A DNA stretch of 64,000 nucleotides from positions 1,860,001-1,924,000 of the forward strand of contig NZ_CP162601.1 of NCBI RefSeq assembly GCF_040957575.1, in the 5' to 3' direction. This DNA is from Vibrio sp. HB236076 (GTDB lineage: Bacteria > Pseudomonadota > Gammaproteobacteria > Enterobacterales > Vibrionaceae). The notes below the pieces were generated by a model. That model was not told where the DNA came from. It did not search any database and worked only from the letters and a program-made list of their open reading frames with translations. The translations under genes and the position numbers were made by a program. Shown here one piece after another: positions 49,212-58,562 of the stretch (position 1 is its first letter; each line of letters begins with the position of its first letter).

Positions 49212-49736
49212 TTAACGCTTTAAGCTATTTAAAACATCGAACGGGTTTGGCTTGGTTTCCTCTACTTCGTCAGGAAGTTCACCAAACACCATATTATTTG
49301 AATCGACGGAACACTCGGCATCATCGTGCATCGCCACTTGTGGCAATGACAATATGAACTCATCTTCTATCAACTGAATTAAATCGACTTCACCGTATTC
49401 GTTTAGATCTACCAAATCGTACTCTTCCGGTGCTTCTTGTTCACTTTTTTCGCTGTAATACGGCGTATAAGTGAATTCGACATCGATTTCATGAGAAAAT
49501 TTCTCATTGCATCGCTGACAGATTAAGTCAACATCGAGGTTAGCTTTACCAGAGATAACCACAAGACGTTGCTGATCCAGTTCAAAGGACAATGATACTG
49601 ACGCATCACGTTTTACACCTGCGGTTGTCTCATCCAAGCGTTTAAACAAGCTGGTTTGAATAATACCATTATAATCCAAACGTTTTTGTGCTGCTTTTGC
49701 CGGATCAACCGAACGGGGTATTTTTACCTTTTGCAT
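49212..49736 (-). CDS. yceD: 23S rRNA accumulation protein YceD (DUF177)
   Basis: 174 residues. It starts MQKVKIPRSVDPAKAAQKR as in E. coli, has the zinc-like CQRCNEKF motif, YDLVDLNEYGEVDLIQLIEDE and the end NPFDVLNSLKR. It helps 23S rRNA to accumulate and lies upstream of rpmF, with which it is usually co-transcribed. A promoter with a 17-bp spacer sits so close that the mRNA would have almost no leader. Confidence 0.93.
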   Translation of the reverse strand: MQKVKIPRSVDPAKAAQKRLDYNGIIQTSLFKRLDETTAGVKRDASVSLSFELDQQRLVVISGKANLDVDLICQRCNEKFSHEIDVEFTYTPYYSEKSEQEAPEEYDLVDLNEYGEVDLIQLIEDEFILSLPQVAMHDDAECSVDSNNMVFGELPDEVEETKPNPFDVLNSLKR

Positions 49737-49745
49737 AGGGCGCGA

Positions 49746-49774
49746 ATATTATCTTCCAAATTAAAATTAGTCAA
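49746..49774 (-). promoter_or_regulatory. Candidate promoter of the yceD-rpmF-plsX-fab series
   Basis: TTGACT (49769-49774), 17-bp spacer, TAATAT (49746-49751) on the minus strand. Transcription would begin about three to four bases before the yceD ATG at 49736. Confidence 0.6.
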
Positions 49775-49881
49775 AGAAAAAAGCAAAAAAAGCGCTTTTT
49801 CCACCAAACTATTATGCGACTTCGACTGACGCTATAATAGCATTATCTTTTATTAGCTCAATCTTATTAAAGAGGACGGTC

Positions 49882-50466
49882 ATGGATACCCCTTTAGTTT
49901 TAGCCTCGAGTTCACCTTTTCGCAAAGCATTGCTCGAAAAACTCGCCTTGCCCTTCACTTGCGCGGTCCCTGATTGCGATGAAACGCCTTACCACAATGA
50001 GAACGCAAAAGCCCTCGTGTTACGTTTAGCGAGAACCAAAGCAATGAGCTGTGTAACTTCAACCGATAGTCTCATCATCGGCAGCGATCAAGTCTGCGTC
50101 GTCGACGGCAACATTCTAGGCAAACCGCTCACGAAGGAAAAAGCCATCGAACAATTATCCAATCAAAGCGGTAAAGTGATCACGTTTTACACAGGTCTCG
50201 CCCTGTACAACTCACGGACTCAACAATGTCAGACCCACTTAGCGTCATTTGACGTTCATTTTAAGCGCTTAACCCGGCAACAAATAGAAGCCTATGTCAC
50301 AAAAGAACAACCCCTTTACTGTGCTGGCAGTTTTAAAGCCGAAGGAATGGGTATTGCCCTATTTGAACGCTTAGATGGCGATGATCCAAATAGCTTAATC
50401 GGCTTGCCTTTAATCGCCTTGATTCAACTGCTCGCCAACGAAGGCGTTGATGTCCTGACAAGTTAA
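49882..50466 (+). CDS. Maf-type nucleotide pyrophosphatase (YceF-like)
   Basis: 194 residues of the Maf/YceF family, which hydrolyses non-canonical nucleotides; YceF acts on 7-methyl-[18 protein letters not shown] is the phosphate-binding start, and [15 protein letters not shown] plus [32 protein letters not shown] are conserved. Ribosome site is GAGGA seven to eight bases upstream. A consensus -10 TATAAT lies at 49833. It is divergent from yceD, as in E. coli. Confidence 0.95.
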   Translation: MDTPLVLASSSPFRKALLEKLALPFTCAVPDCDETPYHNENAKALVLRLARTKAMSCVTSTDSLIIGSDQVCVVDGNILGKPLTKEKAIEQLSNQSGKVITFYTGLALYNSRTQQCQTHLASFDVHFKRLTRQQIEAYVTKEQPLYCAGSFKAEGMGIALFERLDGDDPNSLIGLPLIALIQLLANEGVDVLTS

Positions 50467-50543
50467 CTTAAACCAAGCGTTCAACTCAATAAGTCAGCTA
50501 ACTAATTATACTACCCTTGCCAACTAAGCAGATTGTGCCTTAT

Positions 50544-50570
50544 TGGCATTCATCGTCACCATGAATGCCA
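50544..50570. other. Hairpin between converging maf and rluC
   Basis: Perfect 10-bp stem TGGCATTCAT / ATGAATGCCA with a 7-base loop. No U-run on either side, so it may be a transcript-end stem rather than a classical terminator. Confidence 0.5.
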
Positions 50571-50603
50571 CCTCAGAGGCAATCGCAAGTGAAAATAATT
50601 GTA

Positions 50604-51554
50604 TCAGCATGCCCCGCGCAACCACGCAAGTGCGCTTTGAAGTTGACTGTCCATGGGCGCATCTAGGGTGATTTTGCGATCATCTTCGGGATGAAGAAAC
50701 TGAATATTGGCGGCGTGTAAAAACAAACGATCTAAACCAGACGGACGAACGTAAGCGTCAAAGCGCTGATCACCGTAGCGATCATCCCATGCAATAGGGT
50801 GGCCCGTGTATTGACAGTGCACACGTATTTGATGCGTTCGTCCAGTGACCGGGCTCGCTTGCAGTAATGTTGCTTGCTCAAAGCGTTCAAGAATTTTAAA
50901 GCGCGTTTCCGATGGCTTGCCATCTCGGTTAACGCGCACGATGCTATTTACTTCGTTTTTTTGCAATGGCGCAGTGACCTTTTTACAATGGCTATCCCAC
51001 ACCCCCATCACTAAAGCAAAATAGTATTTTTGTACCGTTTTATTGCGAAATTGCGCTTGTAAATGCCTAAGCGCCGAGCGTTTTTTAGCTATTAACAACA
51101 AACCGGAAGTATCGCGGTCAATGCGGTGAACTAATTCAAGAAATCGACATTCTGGTTTTAGCGCTCTTAACGCTTCTATCGCGCCAAACTTTAAGCCACT
51201 GCCACCGTGAACCGCCAACCCAGAAGGTTTATTGAGGACCAACAAGTGGTTGTCTTCGTACACTATATGGTCTGATAGGCTTTTTACCCGCTCTAAATTC
51301 GTGTTCAATGGCGCAGCCGGGGTATCACTGACTTCAATCACAACCGGCGGCACTCTAACCACATCCCCAGCATTGAGTTTGTATTCTGCTTTCACTCGCT
51401 TTTTGTTCACGCGAACTTCGCCTTTGCGAATAATGCGATAAATCAAGCTTTTCGGTACGGATTTTAAGTGGTTGCGCAAAAAATTGTCGACCCGTTGACC
51501 GGCCATGTCGGCATCGATGTCCAACAGTTGTACTGGGGTTTTTGTCTCATTCAT
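50604..51554 (-). CDS. rluC: 23S rRNA pseudouridine synthase RluC
   Basis: Modifies U955, U2504 and U2580 of 23S rRNA (E. coli numbers). An S4 domain (QRVDNFLRNHL to VRVN) precedes the catalytic domain with Asp146 in LVHRIDRDTSGLLL. 316 residues, normal. It is divergent from rne across about 580 bp. Confidence 0.95.
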   Translation of the reverse strand: MNETKTPVQLLDIDADMAGQRVDNFLRNHLKSVPKSLIYRIIRKGEVRVNKKRVKAEYKLNAGDVVRVPPVVIEVSDTPAAPLNTNLERVKSLSDHIVYEDNHLLVLNKPSGLAVHGGSGLKFGAIEALRALKPECRFLELVHRIDRDTSGLLLIAKKRSALRHLQAQFRNKTVQKYYFALVMGVWDSHCKKVTAPLQKNEVNSIVRVNRDGKPSETRFKILERFEQATLLQASPVTGRTHQIRVHCQYTGHPIAWDDRYGDQRFDAYVRPSGLDRLFLHAANIQFLHPEDDRKITLDAPMDSQLQSALAWLRGAC

Positions 51555-51970
51555 AGCGATTGTATCGTTCTTCGGCTTATTCTTGTGGCGAGTTTAAAAA
51601 ACTGAGTATACCTAAGGGCACTTTATAACAGCTTCGTCGCCATTTCGCATTGCATTTCTCATTTCGGTCTGCGCCAATCTCGGCGAACGGTGGATAAATC
51701 ACCAACTGCGCAAGGGAATAACGCTAAAGCTCACTTTTTTAAGTTCTTAGTGCGAAAGCTGATTGCTGAGAGTTAGATGCACTGTTATAGTTCGAAACGC
51801 TATAGAAGGTTCAATCGGTTTTCATTTACCGAGTGTTGTTCCTGAGCAAATTGAGTAGACGTTAACGTCAAAAGCGAGCCGCATTGGCGTAAGACTTGTT
51901 TATGACGACGTATTTTGTTGCCCTGCTCGTCGCACCTTCACGTTGAGTATTTACCGCCTGTTATTGCGGT
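51555..51970. other. rluC-rne intergenic, upstream part
   Basis: 416 bp that should hold the rluC promoter and the rne promoters. No open frame with a ribosome site, repeat or known RNA was recognised. Typical of vibrios and enterics, which have a long non-coding region before rne. Confidence 0.4.
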
Positions 51971-52071
51971 CCACAAAAATCTCAATCAATGATTTTTGTG
52001 GTCACTGTCGTGCCCCTAGAGCATCCCTTCCAGCCGGGAGGCTGTACCGTTTTAGCCATGGGATCTGGCAC
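51971..52071 (+). promoter_or_regulatory. Structured 5' leader of rne (rne5-like element)
   Basis: Two stems in the rne leader. First: CCACAAAAATC / GATTTTTGTGG (51971-52001), perfect 11 bp. Second: a nested structure with GTGCC / GGCAC (52010-52071), ATCCC / GGGAT and the GNRA-type hairpin CAGCC-GGGA-GGCTG (52031-52044). In E. coli the equivalent rne5 element lets RNase E bind and destroy its own mRNA, giving feedback control. Assignment is by position and structure. Confidence 0.7.
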
Positions 52072-52135
52072 CGTGAAACAGCGAAAAAGCAACAAGACAA
52101 TCAAAATAGAAAGATAAAGACAACGAGAAATATCA

Positions 52136-55100
52136 ATGAAAAGAATGTTAATCAACGCAACTCAAAAAGAAGAGTTGCGTGTAGCCTTGGTCGATGGCCA
52201 AAGGTTGTTTGACCTAGATATCGAAAGTCCGGGTCACGAATCAAAAAAAGCGAACATTTACAAAGGACGAATCACCCGAGTCGAACCCAGTTTAGAAGCC
52301 GCTTTTGTCGACTATGGCGCTGAGCGTCACGGTTTCCTTCCTCTTAAAGAAATTGCCAAAGAATACTTCCCAGACGGTTACACTTACCAAGGCCGACCGA
52401 GCATCAAAGAAGTCCTTTCTGAAGGCCAGGAAGTGATTGTCCAAGTAGAGAAAGAAGAACGCGGTAACAAAGGCGCTGCCCTGACTACCTTTATTTCTCT
52501 TGCTGGCAGCTATTTGGTTCTCATGCCAAACAACCCTCGCGCAGGCGGTATTTCTCGTCGCATCGAAGGGGATGAGCGTACCGAGCTGAAAGCCGCTTTA
52601 AGCACCTTGAATTTACCACAAGGTATGGGACTGATTGTTCGTACCGCTGGTGTTGGTAAAAGTGCCGAGGAGCTGGAGTGGGATTTAAACGTGCTGCTCA
52701 ATCATTGGAGTGCGATCAAAACCGCCTCAGACAGCAACCCAGCGCCTTTCTTAATTCACCAAGAGAGCAATGTCATTGTCCGCGCTATTCGCGATTACTT
52801 GCGTCGTGATATTGGGGAAATTTTAATTGATAGTAATACCATTTACGAACGTGCAAAACAGCACATTCAATTGGTACGTCCCGACTTTTTACACCGAGTC
52901 AAAAAATACGATGGTGAAGTCCCTCTATTTAGTCATTATCAGATTGAAAGCCAAATAGAATCGGCCTTTCAACGCGAAGTTCGCTTACCTTCTGGCGGTT
53001 CAATTGTCATCGACCCAACCGAAGCGCTCACTTCCATTGACATCAACTCGGCTCGCGCCACCAAAGGCGGCGATATTGAAGAAACGGCCCTAAACACCAA
53101 CCTTGAGGCCGCTGATGAGATTGCGCGTCAGCTGCGTTTGCGCGACCTCGGTGGTCTGGTGGTTATCGATTTTATCGATATGACCCCTGTTCGCCACCAG
53201 CGCGAAGTTGAGAACCGTTTGAAAGACGCCGTTCGTCTAGACCGTGCACGAGTACAAATTGGCCGAATTTCTCGCTTTGGCCTATTGGAAATGTCTCGTC
53301 AGCGCTTAAGCCCATCGTTGGCAGAAGCCAGCCATCATATCTGCCCTCGTTGTAGTGGTACTGGTGTGGTTCGCGACAATGAGTCTCTCGCTCTCTCCGT
53401 TTTGCGTTTGATTGAAGAAGAGGCGCTTAAAGACAATACGGCTCAAGTATTAGCCGTCGTTCCCGTTCCTATTGCTTCTTACTTGCTCAATGAAAAACGC
53501 CGTTCTGTGAACCACATTGAACGCACTCAAGAAGTGAAAATCACCGTTGTGCCTAACTCCGATATGGAAACGCCACACTTTGATGTCATTCGCGTGCGCG
53601 AAGGTGAAGAGTTCGATCTTTTGTCTTATTTGTTGCCGCAAAAAATCGACCAAATGAAAGAAGCCGAAGGCAAAGAGAGCGCGGTGTATGAGCCTCAACT
53701 CAAGCCTAAGAAAATTGAAGAGCCCGTGCTTAAGGGCTTTGCTTCTCCTTCTCAATCGGCACCCGCTCCCACTGCCGCTCAAGAACCTACAGCGTCAGCG
53801 GCTGAGAATAAACCCGCTCGTGGCTTATTTGGTTTTATCAAGTCAATTGCTCAATTCTTATTTGGGAGTAAAGATAGCAGCCTAGCCGACAACCAAGAGA
53901 AGAGTACGACAGAGCAAGAGAAAACTCAGTCACAACACACTGAAAAAACCTCAAACAAATATCAAGGTAACAAACGTCGCCGTTCCAACCGCGATCAGCG
54001 TTCAGACAAGCCTCGCCAGCCTCGCCGAAATACGGACGAGCAAAAAGAGCAAGACAGTCAGAATCAAAACGCGAATCCGTCCAAAGCGGCAAAAGGCAAA
54101 GCAAACTCAAACAGCCAAAAGCGCAAATCAAGCCAAGGTAAAAATGAGAAGAGCAAAGACACTCAAAACACGACTAAAAAGTCTAAAGTTGAGCAAAAAG
54201 GCCTCGAAATTGCTGCCGAGAAACAAAACAACGACGAAAGCGCGCAAAATAATAAACCCGCGCAAAAAAACCAACAGGTTAAAGAACGTCGTTCGCAGCG
54301 CAAACTAGAAAAATCGGTTCGCACTAAAAACACGGCGCCAACAGCTTCTGCTGTCAAAGAGAACGCTGTCGAGCCAGCGCCAACTCAAGATTCAGCGACC
54401 AAAACAGCTGATAGAGAACGCCCGAGTGAAAACAACGTAGACAACACTCAAGAGAATAAAGGCCGTCGCAATCGTCGTTCGCCCCGTCACTTGCGTGCCA
54501 ATGGTCAGCGTCGTCGTCGCGGTCGTGATCGCAGACCCAACCCTTTCCGCCTTCGCAAAGGAGGGGTCGCCTCTCCTGAGATGGCCATGGGTAAAGTCAT
54601 GCCGAAGTACACGGGTAAGACATACGCTGAGAAGAAACCTGCGGTTGATACGTCTCAGACACTGAAAGTGATCGGTGGCGTCGCGTGCCCTGAAATGGCG
54701 ATGGGTAAAATTGTCACGCCATCTGCGGCAATTACGACGAAGCCGGCACCAAGTGTGCCAATGACAGAGAAAGCCGTCGACGTTTTGCCACAAACCAACC
54801 CGGTTGTGACATCCGACGTCGAGACACAACCTGTGGCAAAGGCGCCTACTCACAGCGAGCCCGCGGTTAGTGATGCAGTGACAGAAACGGCTCAAGTCGT
54901 TCAAAACAGCACAACACCTGTAAAACCTGCCGTTGTTGAAGAGACCACTAAGGAACAAACCGTGGTTGAAAAGAGCACCGACAGCGGTGAGCAAAGCTTG
55001 TCAGCGACTCAAGAAACCGTGTTAGACGACAATCCTGTTGCAGAGCCCAATATTAAGCCGAGTTACAAAGGGCATGCGAGTTCACCAATGACTAAAGCCG

Positions 55101-55231
55101 CTGGCAGTGATGAGATCAAGTCGATCACTATCAACCCTGCGCCATGGCGTGAGAATCGTTATCAAGGGCAAGGCGCAGGGGCACTCAGTGCGTCGAACCA
55201 AGCTCAGGCTGTGATGAGTAAAACGCAATAA
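52136..55231 (+). CDS. rne: Ribonuclease E
   Basis: Essential endonuclease and degradosome scaffold, 1031 residues. The S1 domain is near residues 35-120; catalytic Asp302 ([13 protein letters not shown]) and Asp345 (VVIDFIDM) bind Mg; the zinc link is C403-PR-C406. The C-terminal scaffold is disordered, with a membrane-targeting helix at about 559-575 ([17 protein letters not shown]), Arg-rich RNA-binding segments, two copies of GGVAxPEMAMGK (809, 847) and [10 protein letters not shown] at 979, near the PNPase-binding end. It is monocistronic. Confidence 0.98.
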   Translation: MKRMLINATQKEELRVALVDGQRLFDLDIESPGHESKKANIYKGRITRVEPSLEAAFVDYGAERHGFLPLKEIAKEYFPDGYTYQGRPSIKEVLSEGQEVIVQVEKEERGNKGAALTTFISLAGSYLVLMPNNPRAGGISRRIEGDERTELKAALSTLNLPQGMGLIVRTAGVGKSAEELEWDLNVLLNHWSAIKTASDSNPAPFLIHQESNVIVRAIRDYLRRDIGEILIDSNTIYERAKQHIQLVRPDFLHRVKKYDGEVPLFSHYQIESQIESAFQREVRLPSGGSIVIDPTEALTSIDINSARATKGGDIEETALNTNLEAADEIARQLRLRDLGGLVVIDFIDMTPVRHQREVENRLKDAVRLDRARVQIGRISRFGLLEMSRQRLSPSLAEASHHICPRCSGTGVVRDNESLALSVLRLIEEEALKDNTAQVLAVVPVPIASYLLNEKRRSVNHIERTQEVKITVVPNSDMETPHFDVIRVREGEEFDLLSYLLPQKIDQMKEAEGKESAVYEPQLKPKKIEEPVLKGFASPSQSAPAPTAAQEPTASAAENKPARGLFGFIKSIAQFLFGSKDSSLADNQEKSTTEQEKTQSQHTEKTSNKYQGNKRRRSNRDQRSDKPRQPRRNTDEQKEQDSQNQNANPSKAAKGKANSNSQKRKSSQGKNEKSKDTQNTTKKSKVEQKGLEIAAEKQNNDESAQNNKPAQKNQQVKERRSQRKLEKSVRTKNTAPTASAVKENAVEPAPTQDSATKTADRERPSENNVDNTQENKGRRNRRSPRHLRANGQRRRRGRDRRPNPFRLRKGGVASPEMAMGKVMPKYTGKTYAEKKPAVDTSQTLKVIGGVACPEMAMGKIVTPSAAITTKPAPSVPMTEKAVDVLPQTNPVVTSDVETQPVAKAPTHSEPAVSDAVTETAQVVQNSTTPVKPAVVEETTKEQTVVEKSTDSGEQSLSATQETVLDDNPVAEPNIKPSYKGHASSPMTKAAGSDEIKSITINPAPWRENRYQGQGAGALSASNQAQAVMSKTQ

Positions 55232-55306
55232 CTGTCGATTACAGCGTGAGACCACTTAAGTAAATCCGTGGTTCTTCAAAGCGCCGTGAAACACTTGCGT
55301 TACACT

Positions 55307-55338
55307 AAAAAGTCAGTGGTTTATCCCACTGGCTTTTT
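55307..55338 (+). terminator. Rho-independent terminator of rne
   Basis: Stem AAAAAGTCAGTGG / CCACTGGCTTTTT with one G-U pair and a 6-base loop, ending in a U-run. It lies about 75 bp after the rne stop. Confidence 0.9.
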
Positions 55339-55676
55339 CTTTATCTCGTGAAGAACAAACGCCGTGGCACGTTTGAAACGATTTATCGTGCTTAAAAACG
55401 CGCTATAAATTGATGTCCTTAATACTTTATCGTACTATTTCGTTCTCATTTATAGCCGGTCAATCACAGCTTATATCAATGCGATTAGTGACCGTGCGTG
55501 GAACCGTGGAAGAACAATTATCAAGTACACGAATTGTTCTTCTCTCACTAGGTTGCCTCGCGATTGAGTTCCATTGCGATGGCTAAAGCGCACTGTATTG
55601 ACGGCAATGACACATTTCCTTTTTCGCACTTGTGCAACGAAACACACGCCAAGTGATAACTTTTATTTAACCAAGA
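55339..55676. other. Upstream region of the SulP gene with a long inverted repeat
   Basis: 338 bp. At 55509-55542 there is a perfect 11-bp inverted repeat GAAGAACAATT-N12-AATTGTTCTTC, 135-168 bp before the gene. It has no U-run of terminator type and may be an operator or a leader stem. No gene is seen. Confidence 0.5.
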
Positions 55677-57245
55677 ATGACTAACAGTATGTTTGAATTT
55701 CCCAAAATGTCTAAACACGGGGTGAAAAACGATACGCTCTCTGGGATTACCGTTGCTTTTGCATTGGTACCTGAAGCGGTTGCTTTTGCCTTTGTCGCTG
55801 GTGTTGACCCTATGGTCGGCTTATACGCGGCCTTCATCGTTGGCCTCGTCACCTCTATTTTTGGTGGTCGACCTGGCATGATTTCCGGCGCGACTGGCGC
55901 GATGGCCGTTGTCATGGTGTCATTAGTCGCGCAATACGGGGTGCAGTACTTATTTGCCACCATTTTACTGGCTGGTATTTTGCAAATTCTTGCTGGTGTC
56001 TTCAAGCTCGGTAAGTTTATCCGCATTGTCCCACACCCAGTGATGATAGGGTTTGTTAACGGCCTTGCTATCGTTATTTTCTTAGCCCAATTGGGTCAGT
56101 TTAAAACCCCAGACCTCAGTGGCGTCATGACTTGGTTACCTCATGATCAGCTGTTGCTAATGCTTGGATTAGTTGCGCTGACGATGGCGATTATTCACTT
56201 TTTGCCTAAATTGACTACCGCCGTTCCCTCCTCGTTAGCCGCCATCGTAATCGTCACGCTATTGGTCCAAGGCCTAGGCTTAGAAACCCGCACTGTGGTT
56301 GACTTCCTTCGCACTATGTCAGGTGATGTCAATGCCACTCTCGCCGGTGAACTGCCAAGCTTTGCCCTACCCGATGTGCCGTTTACTTTTGAAACCTTGT
56401 ACATCATTTTGCCTTATGCGGTTATTTTGGCTGCGGTTGGTTTGATCGAATCTTTGTTAACTCTGACTGTATTGGATGAAATGACCAATACGCGTGGCCA
56501 ATCCAATCGCGAATGCATGGGCCAGGGCTTAGCGAACGTGTCCTGTTCATTCTTTGGTGCCATGGGCGGCTGTGCCATGATTGGCCAATCCATGATCAAT
56601 GTAAACTCAGGGGGCCGTGGGCGCTTATCCGGTATTGTGGCGGCATTGGGTTTGTTGTTCTTTATTTTAGTTGGCTCTGGCTTAATTGAAATTATTCCCG
56701 TTGCCGCGCTCGTTGGCGTCATGTTTATGGTGGTGATTGGCACTTTCGAATGGGCGACCTTCAAACTGGCTCGTCGCGTGCCAAAACAAGACTTTTTTGT
56801 CATTGTGTTGGTCACGGCGGTCACGGTTGCCACCGACCTCGCCATTGCCGTCTTTGTTGGGGTTATTGTTTCCGCCTTGATGTTTGCTTGGCAACACGCG
56901 AAGCACACTCAAGCCGAGACCTGCATCAACGAACAAGGCTCAAAAGTATATAAGATCAACGGCCCCGTATTTTTTGGCTCAACAGCTCACTTTCTCGAGT
57001 TGTTCGATGCTAAAAACGATCCCGATGATGTGATTGTCGATTTTGCCGCATCGCGCGTGACAGACCACTCCGCAATAGAAGCGCTAGAAACACTGGCCGA
57101 ACGTTATGAAAATGCAGGGAAGACTTTACACTTACGTCATTTAAGTGCCGACTGCCAAGCTTTACTGAACAAAGCAGGCCGTCTGATTGAAGTCGACGAC
57201 AAAGAAGATCCTCACTATAAAGTGATCACAGACTCTCTCGCCTAA
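55677..57245 (+). CDS. SulP-family anion transporter with STAS domain
   Basis: 522 residues. The membrane part (about 1-400) begins with [23 protein letters not shown], the conserved helix-1 motif, and carries [13 protein letters not shown] and a Gly-rich [17 protein letters not shown] segment. Residues from about 420 are a STAS domain ([39 protein letters not shown]). The substrate could be sulfate, bicarbonate or dicarboxylate; the sequence does not decide. An ATG five codons later is an alternative start. Confidence 0.92.
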   Translation: MTNSMFEFPKMSKHGVKNDTLSGITVAFALVPEAVAFAFVAGVDPMVGLYAAFIVGLVTSIFGGRPGMISGATGAMAVVMVSLVAQYGVQYLFATILLAGILQILAGVFKLGKFIRIVPHPVMIGFVNGLAIVIFLAQLGQFKTPDLSGVMTWLPHDQLLLMLGLVALTMAIIHFLPKLTTAVPSSLAAIVIVTLLVQGLGLETRTVVDFLRTMSGDVNATLAGELPSFALPDVPFTFETLYIILPYAVILAAVGLIESLLTLTVLDEMTNTRGQSNRECMGQGLANVSCSFFGAMGGCAMIGQSMINVNSGGRGRLSGIVAALGLLFFILVGSGLIEIIPVAALVGVMFMVVIGTFEWATFKLARRVPKQDFFVIVLVTAVTVATDLAIAVFVGVIVSALMFAWQHAKHTQAETCINEQGSKVYKINGPVFFGSTAHFLELFDAKNDPDDVIVDFAASRVTDHSAIEALETLAERYENAGKTLHLRHLSADCQALLNKAGRLIEVDDKEDPHYKVITDSLA

Positions 57246-57271
57246 TCCGCTCGCGAGTCGAACTAAACACC

Positions 57272-57296
57272 AAAGCCATCACTCGATGGCTTTTTT
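57272..57296. terminator. Bidirectional terminator overlapping a stop codon
   Basis: Stem AAAGCCATC / GATGGCTTT with an ACTC loop and a plus-strand U-run. It ends the SulP transcript 27 bp after its stop and overlaps the last codons and stop of the convergent phosphatase gene. Confidence 0.85.
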
Positions 57297-57782
57297 ATTG
57301 CCACTAGGCTGTGCGTGGCTCCACAAAGTGATTAAGTTATCGCTCGCTTGCTCTAATAAATCGATGACCTCATCAAACCCCTCATTACGGCCGTAATAGG
57401 GATCAGGGATAACTCGCTCTCCAAGCTTTGCGTATGCCAGTAATAAGTGAATTTTGCCTCGTTGCTCACGAGATGCCATGGCTTTTAAATCAGCAAGGTT
57501 ATCGAGGTCCGCAGCAAGAATAAGGTCGAAGTCGTCAAAGTCTTGTCTTGTGACCTGCCTTGCTTTGAGTCCGTTGAGATCATAACCTCGCGATTGAGCG
57601 GCTTGTATCGCACGGCGATCCGGGGATTGACCACGGTGGTAATTTATCGTTCCCGCAGAGTCAATTTCAATGGCAAGCCCGGCGTCTCGGCACCTTTTAT
57701 CGATAATCGCCTGTGCGGTTGGCGAACGGCAAATATTACCCATACACACAACTAACACCTTGAGTAAATTATGACTTTCCAT
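57279..57782 (-). CDS. Low-molecular-weight protein tyrosine phosphatase
   Basis: 167 residues. The C(X)5R loop is VCMGNICRSPT with nucleophile C13 and R19; the general acid Asp is in VIPDPYYGR. The frame opens at 57818, but MESHNLLKVLVVC at 57782 has AGGAA upstream and a P-loop at the normal position. In many bacteria such enzymes accompany a tyrosine kinase and capsule genes; none are here, so the target is unknown. It is convergent with the SulP gene. Confidence 0.93.
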   Translation of the reverse strand: MESHNLLKVLVVCMGNICRSPTAQAIIDKRCRDAGLAIEIDSAGTINYHRGQSPDRRAIQAAQSRGYDLNGLKARQVTRQDFDDFDLILAADLDNLADLKAMASREQRGKIHLLLAYAKLGERVIPDPYYGRNEGFDEVIDLLEQASDNLITLWSHAQPSGNKKAIE

Positions 57783-57871
57783 AATGAACCGTTCCTTTTT
57801 ATGCCTTGTCGATATCAACCATCATTAAGATGAACTATGATAGGGTTAATTTAGTTTATGTGAGATTAACC

Positions 57872-58471
57872 ATGACAGATATCAAAGCACAACGCCATCA
57901 ACAACGACAACAAAAACTCAAAGAAACCGTTGACGATAAAATTGCCCAGGCGCAAAAAGAACAAGGTATCTTGTTGGTGATTACTGGTAATGGAAAAGGT
58001 AAATCCACTTCGGGTTTTGGAACCGTTACCCGCGCGGTTGGCCATGGCAAACGCTGCGCGGTGGCTCAGTTTATTAAAGGAACGTGGGAGAACGGTGAGA
58101 AGAATTTACTCGAAAAACTCGACGTACCATTTGCGGTCATGGCCACCGGGTTTACTTGGGAAACACAAAATAAACAAACCGATACCGATGCAGCTCAGCA
58201 GGTTTGGCAGCGTTGTCAGCAATACTTATCCGACCCTAACATCGATCTCGTCTTGCTCGATGAACTGACCTATATGATCACCTACGGTTATATCGATTTA
58301 GAAGAAGTGATTGATGCACTCAGCCAGCGACCATCAATGCAATCGGTTATCATCACCGGACGAGCCGCACACCGCCAACTGATTGAGTTAGCGGATACGG
58401 TTTCTGAGGTAAAAAATATCAAGCACGCTTTTGAATCCGGCATCAAAGCACAAAAAGGCATTGATTGGTAA
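57872..58471 (+). CDS. btuR: Cob(I)yrinic acid a,c-diamide adenosyltransferase
   Basis: Adenosylates corrinoids for B12 salvage (BtuR/CobO/CobA type). P-loop ITGNGKGKSTSGFG is at residues 39-46; FIKGTWENGEK, LVLLDELTYMITYGY and ITGRAAHRQLIELAD are conserved. The frame opens at 57806 but MTDIKAQRHQQR at 57872 fits the family, giving 199 residues. It makes adenosylcobalamin, the cofactor a LitR/CarH-type regulator would need. Confidence 0.95.
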   Translation: MTDIKAQRHQQRQQKLKETVDDKIAQAQKEQGILLVITGNGKGKSTSGFGTVTRAVGHGKRCAVAQFIKGTWENGEKNLLEKLDVPFAVMATGFTWETQNKQTDTDAAQQVWQRCQQYLSDPNIDLVLLDELTYMITYGYIDLEEVIDALSQRPSMQSVIITGRAAHRQLIELADTVSEVKNIKHAFESGIKAQKGIDW

Positions 58472-58525
58472 ACGGTCAATGGTCCGTTCACTGTGCTCTC
58501 GGAATACCATATCACCAAGAAAAAA

Positions 58526-58556
58526 GGCCTAAACCCTGTGCTTAGGCCGCTTTTTT
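58526..58556. terminator. Bidirectional terminator between btuR and asmA
   Basis: Stem GGCCTAA / TTAGGCC with a 9-base loop, flanked by A- and T-runs; the plus strand continues GCTTTTTT. It ends btuR and also asmA from the other side. Confidence 0.87.
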
Positions 58557-58562
58557 CAGACG

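Noticed and set aside
51943..52212. 89-codon plus-strand frame running into rne
   Set aside because: It passes through the structured rne leader and ends inside rne in another frame; the leader explanation is better.
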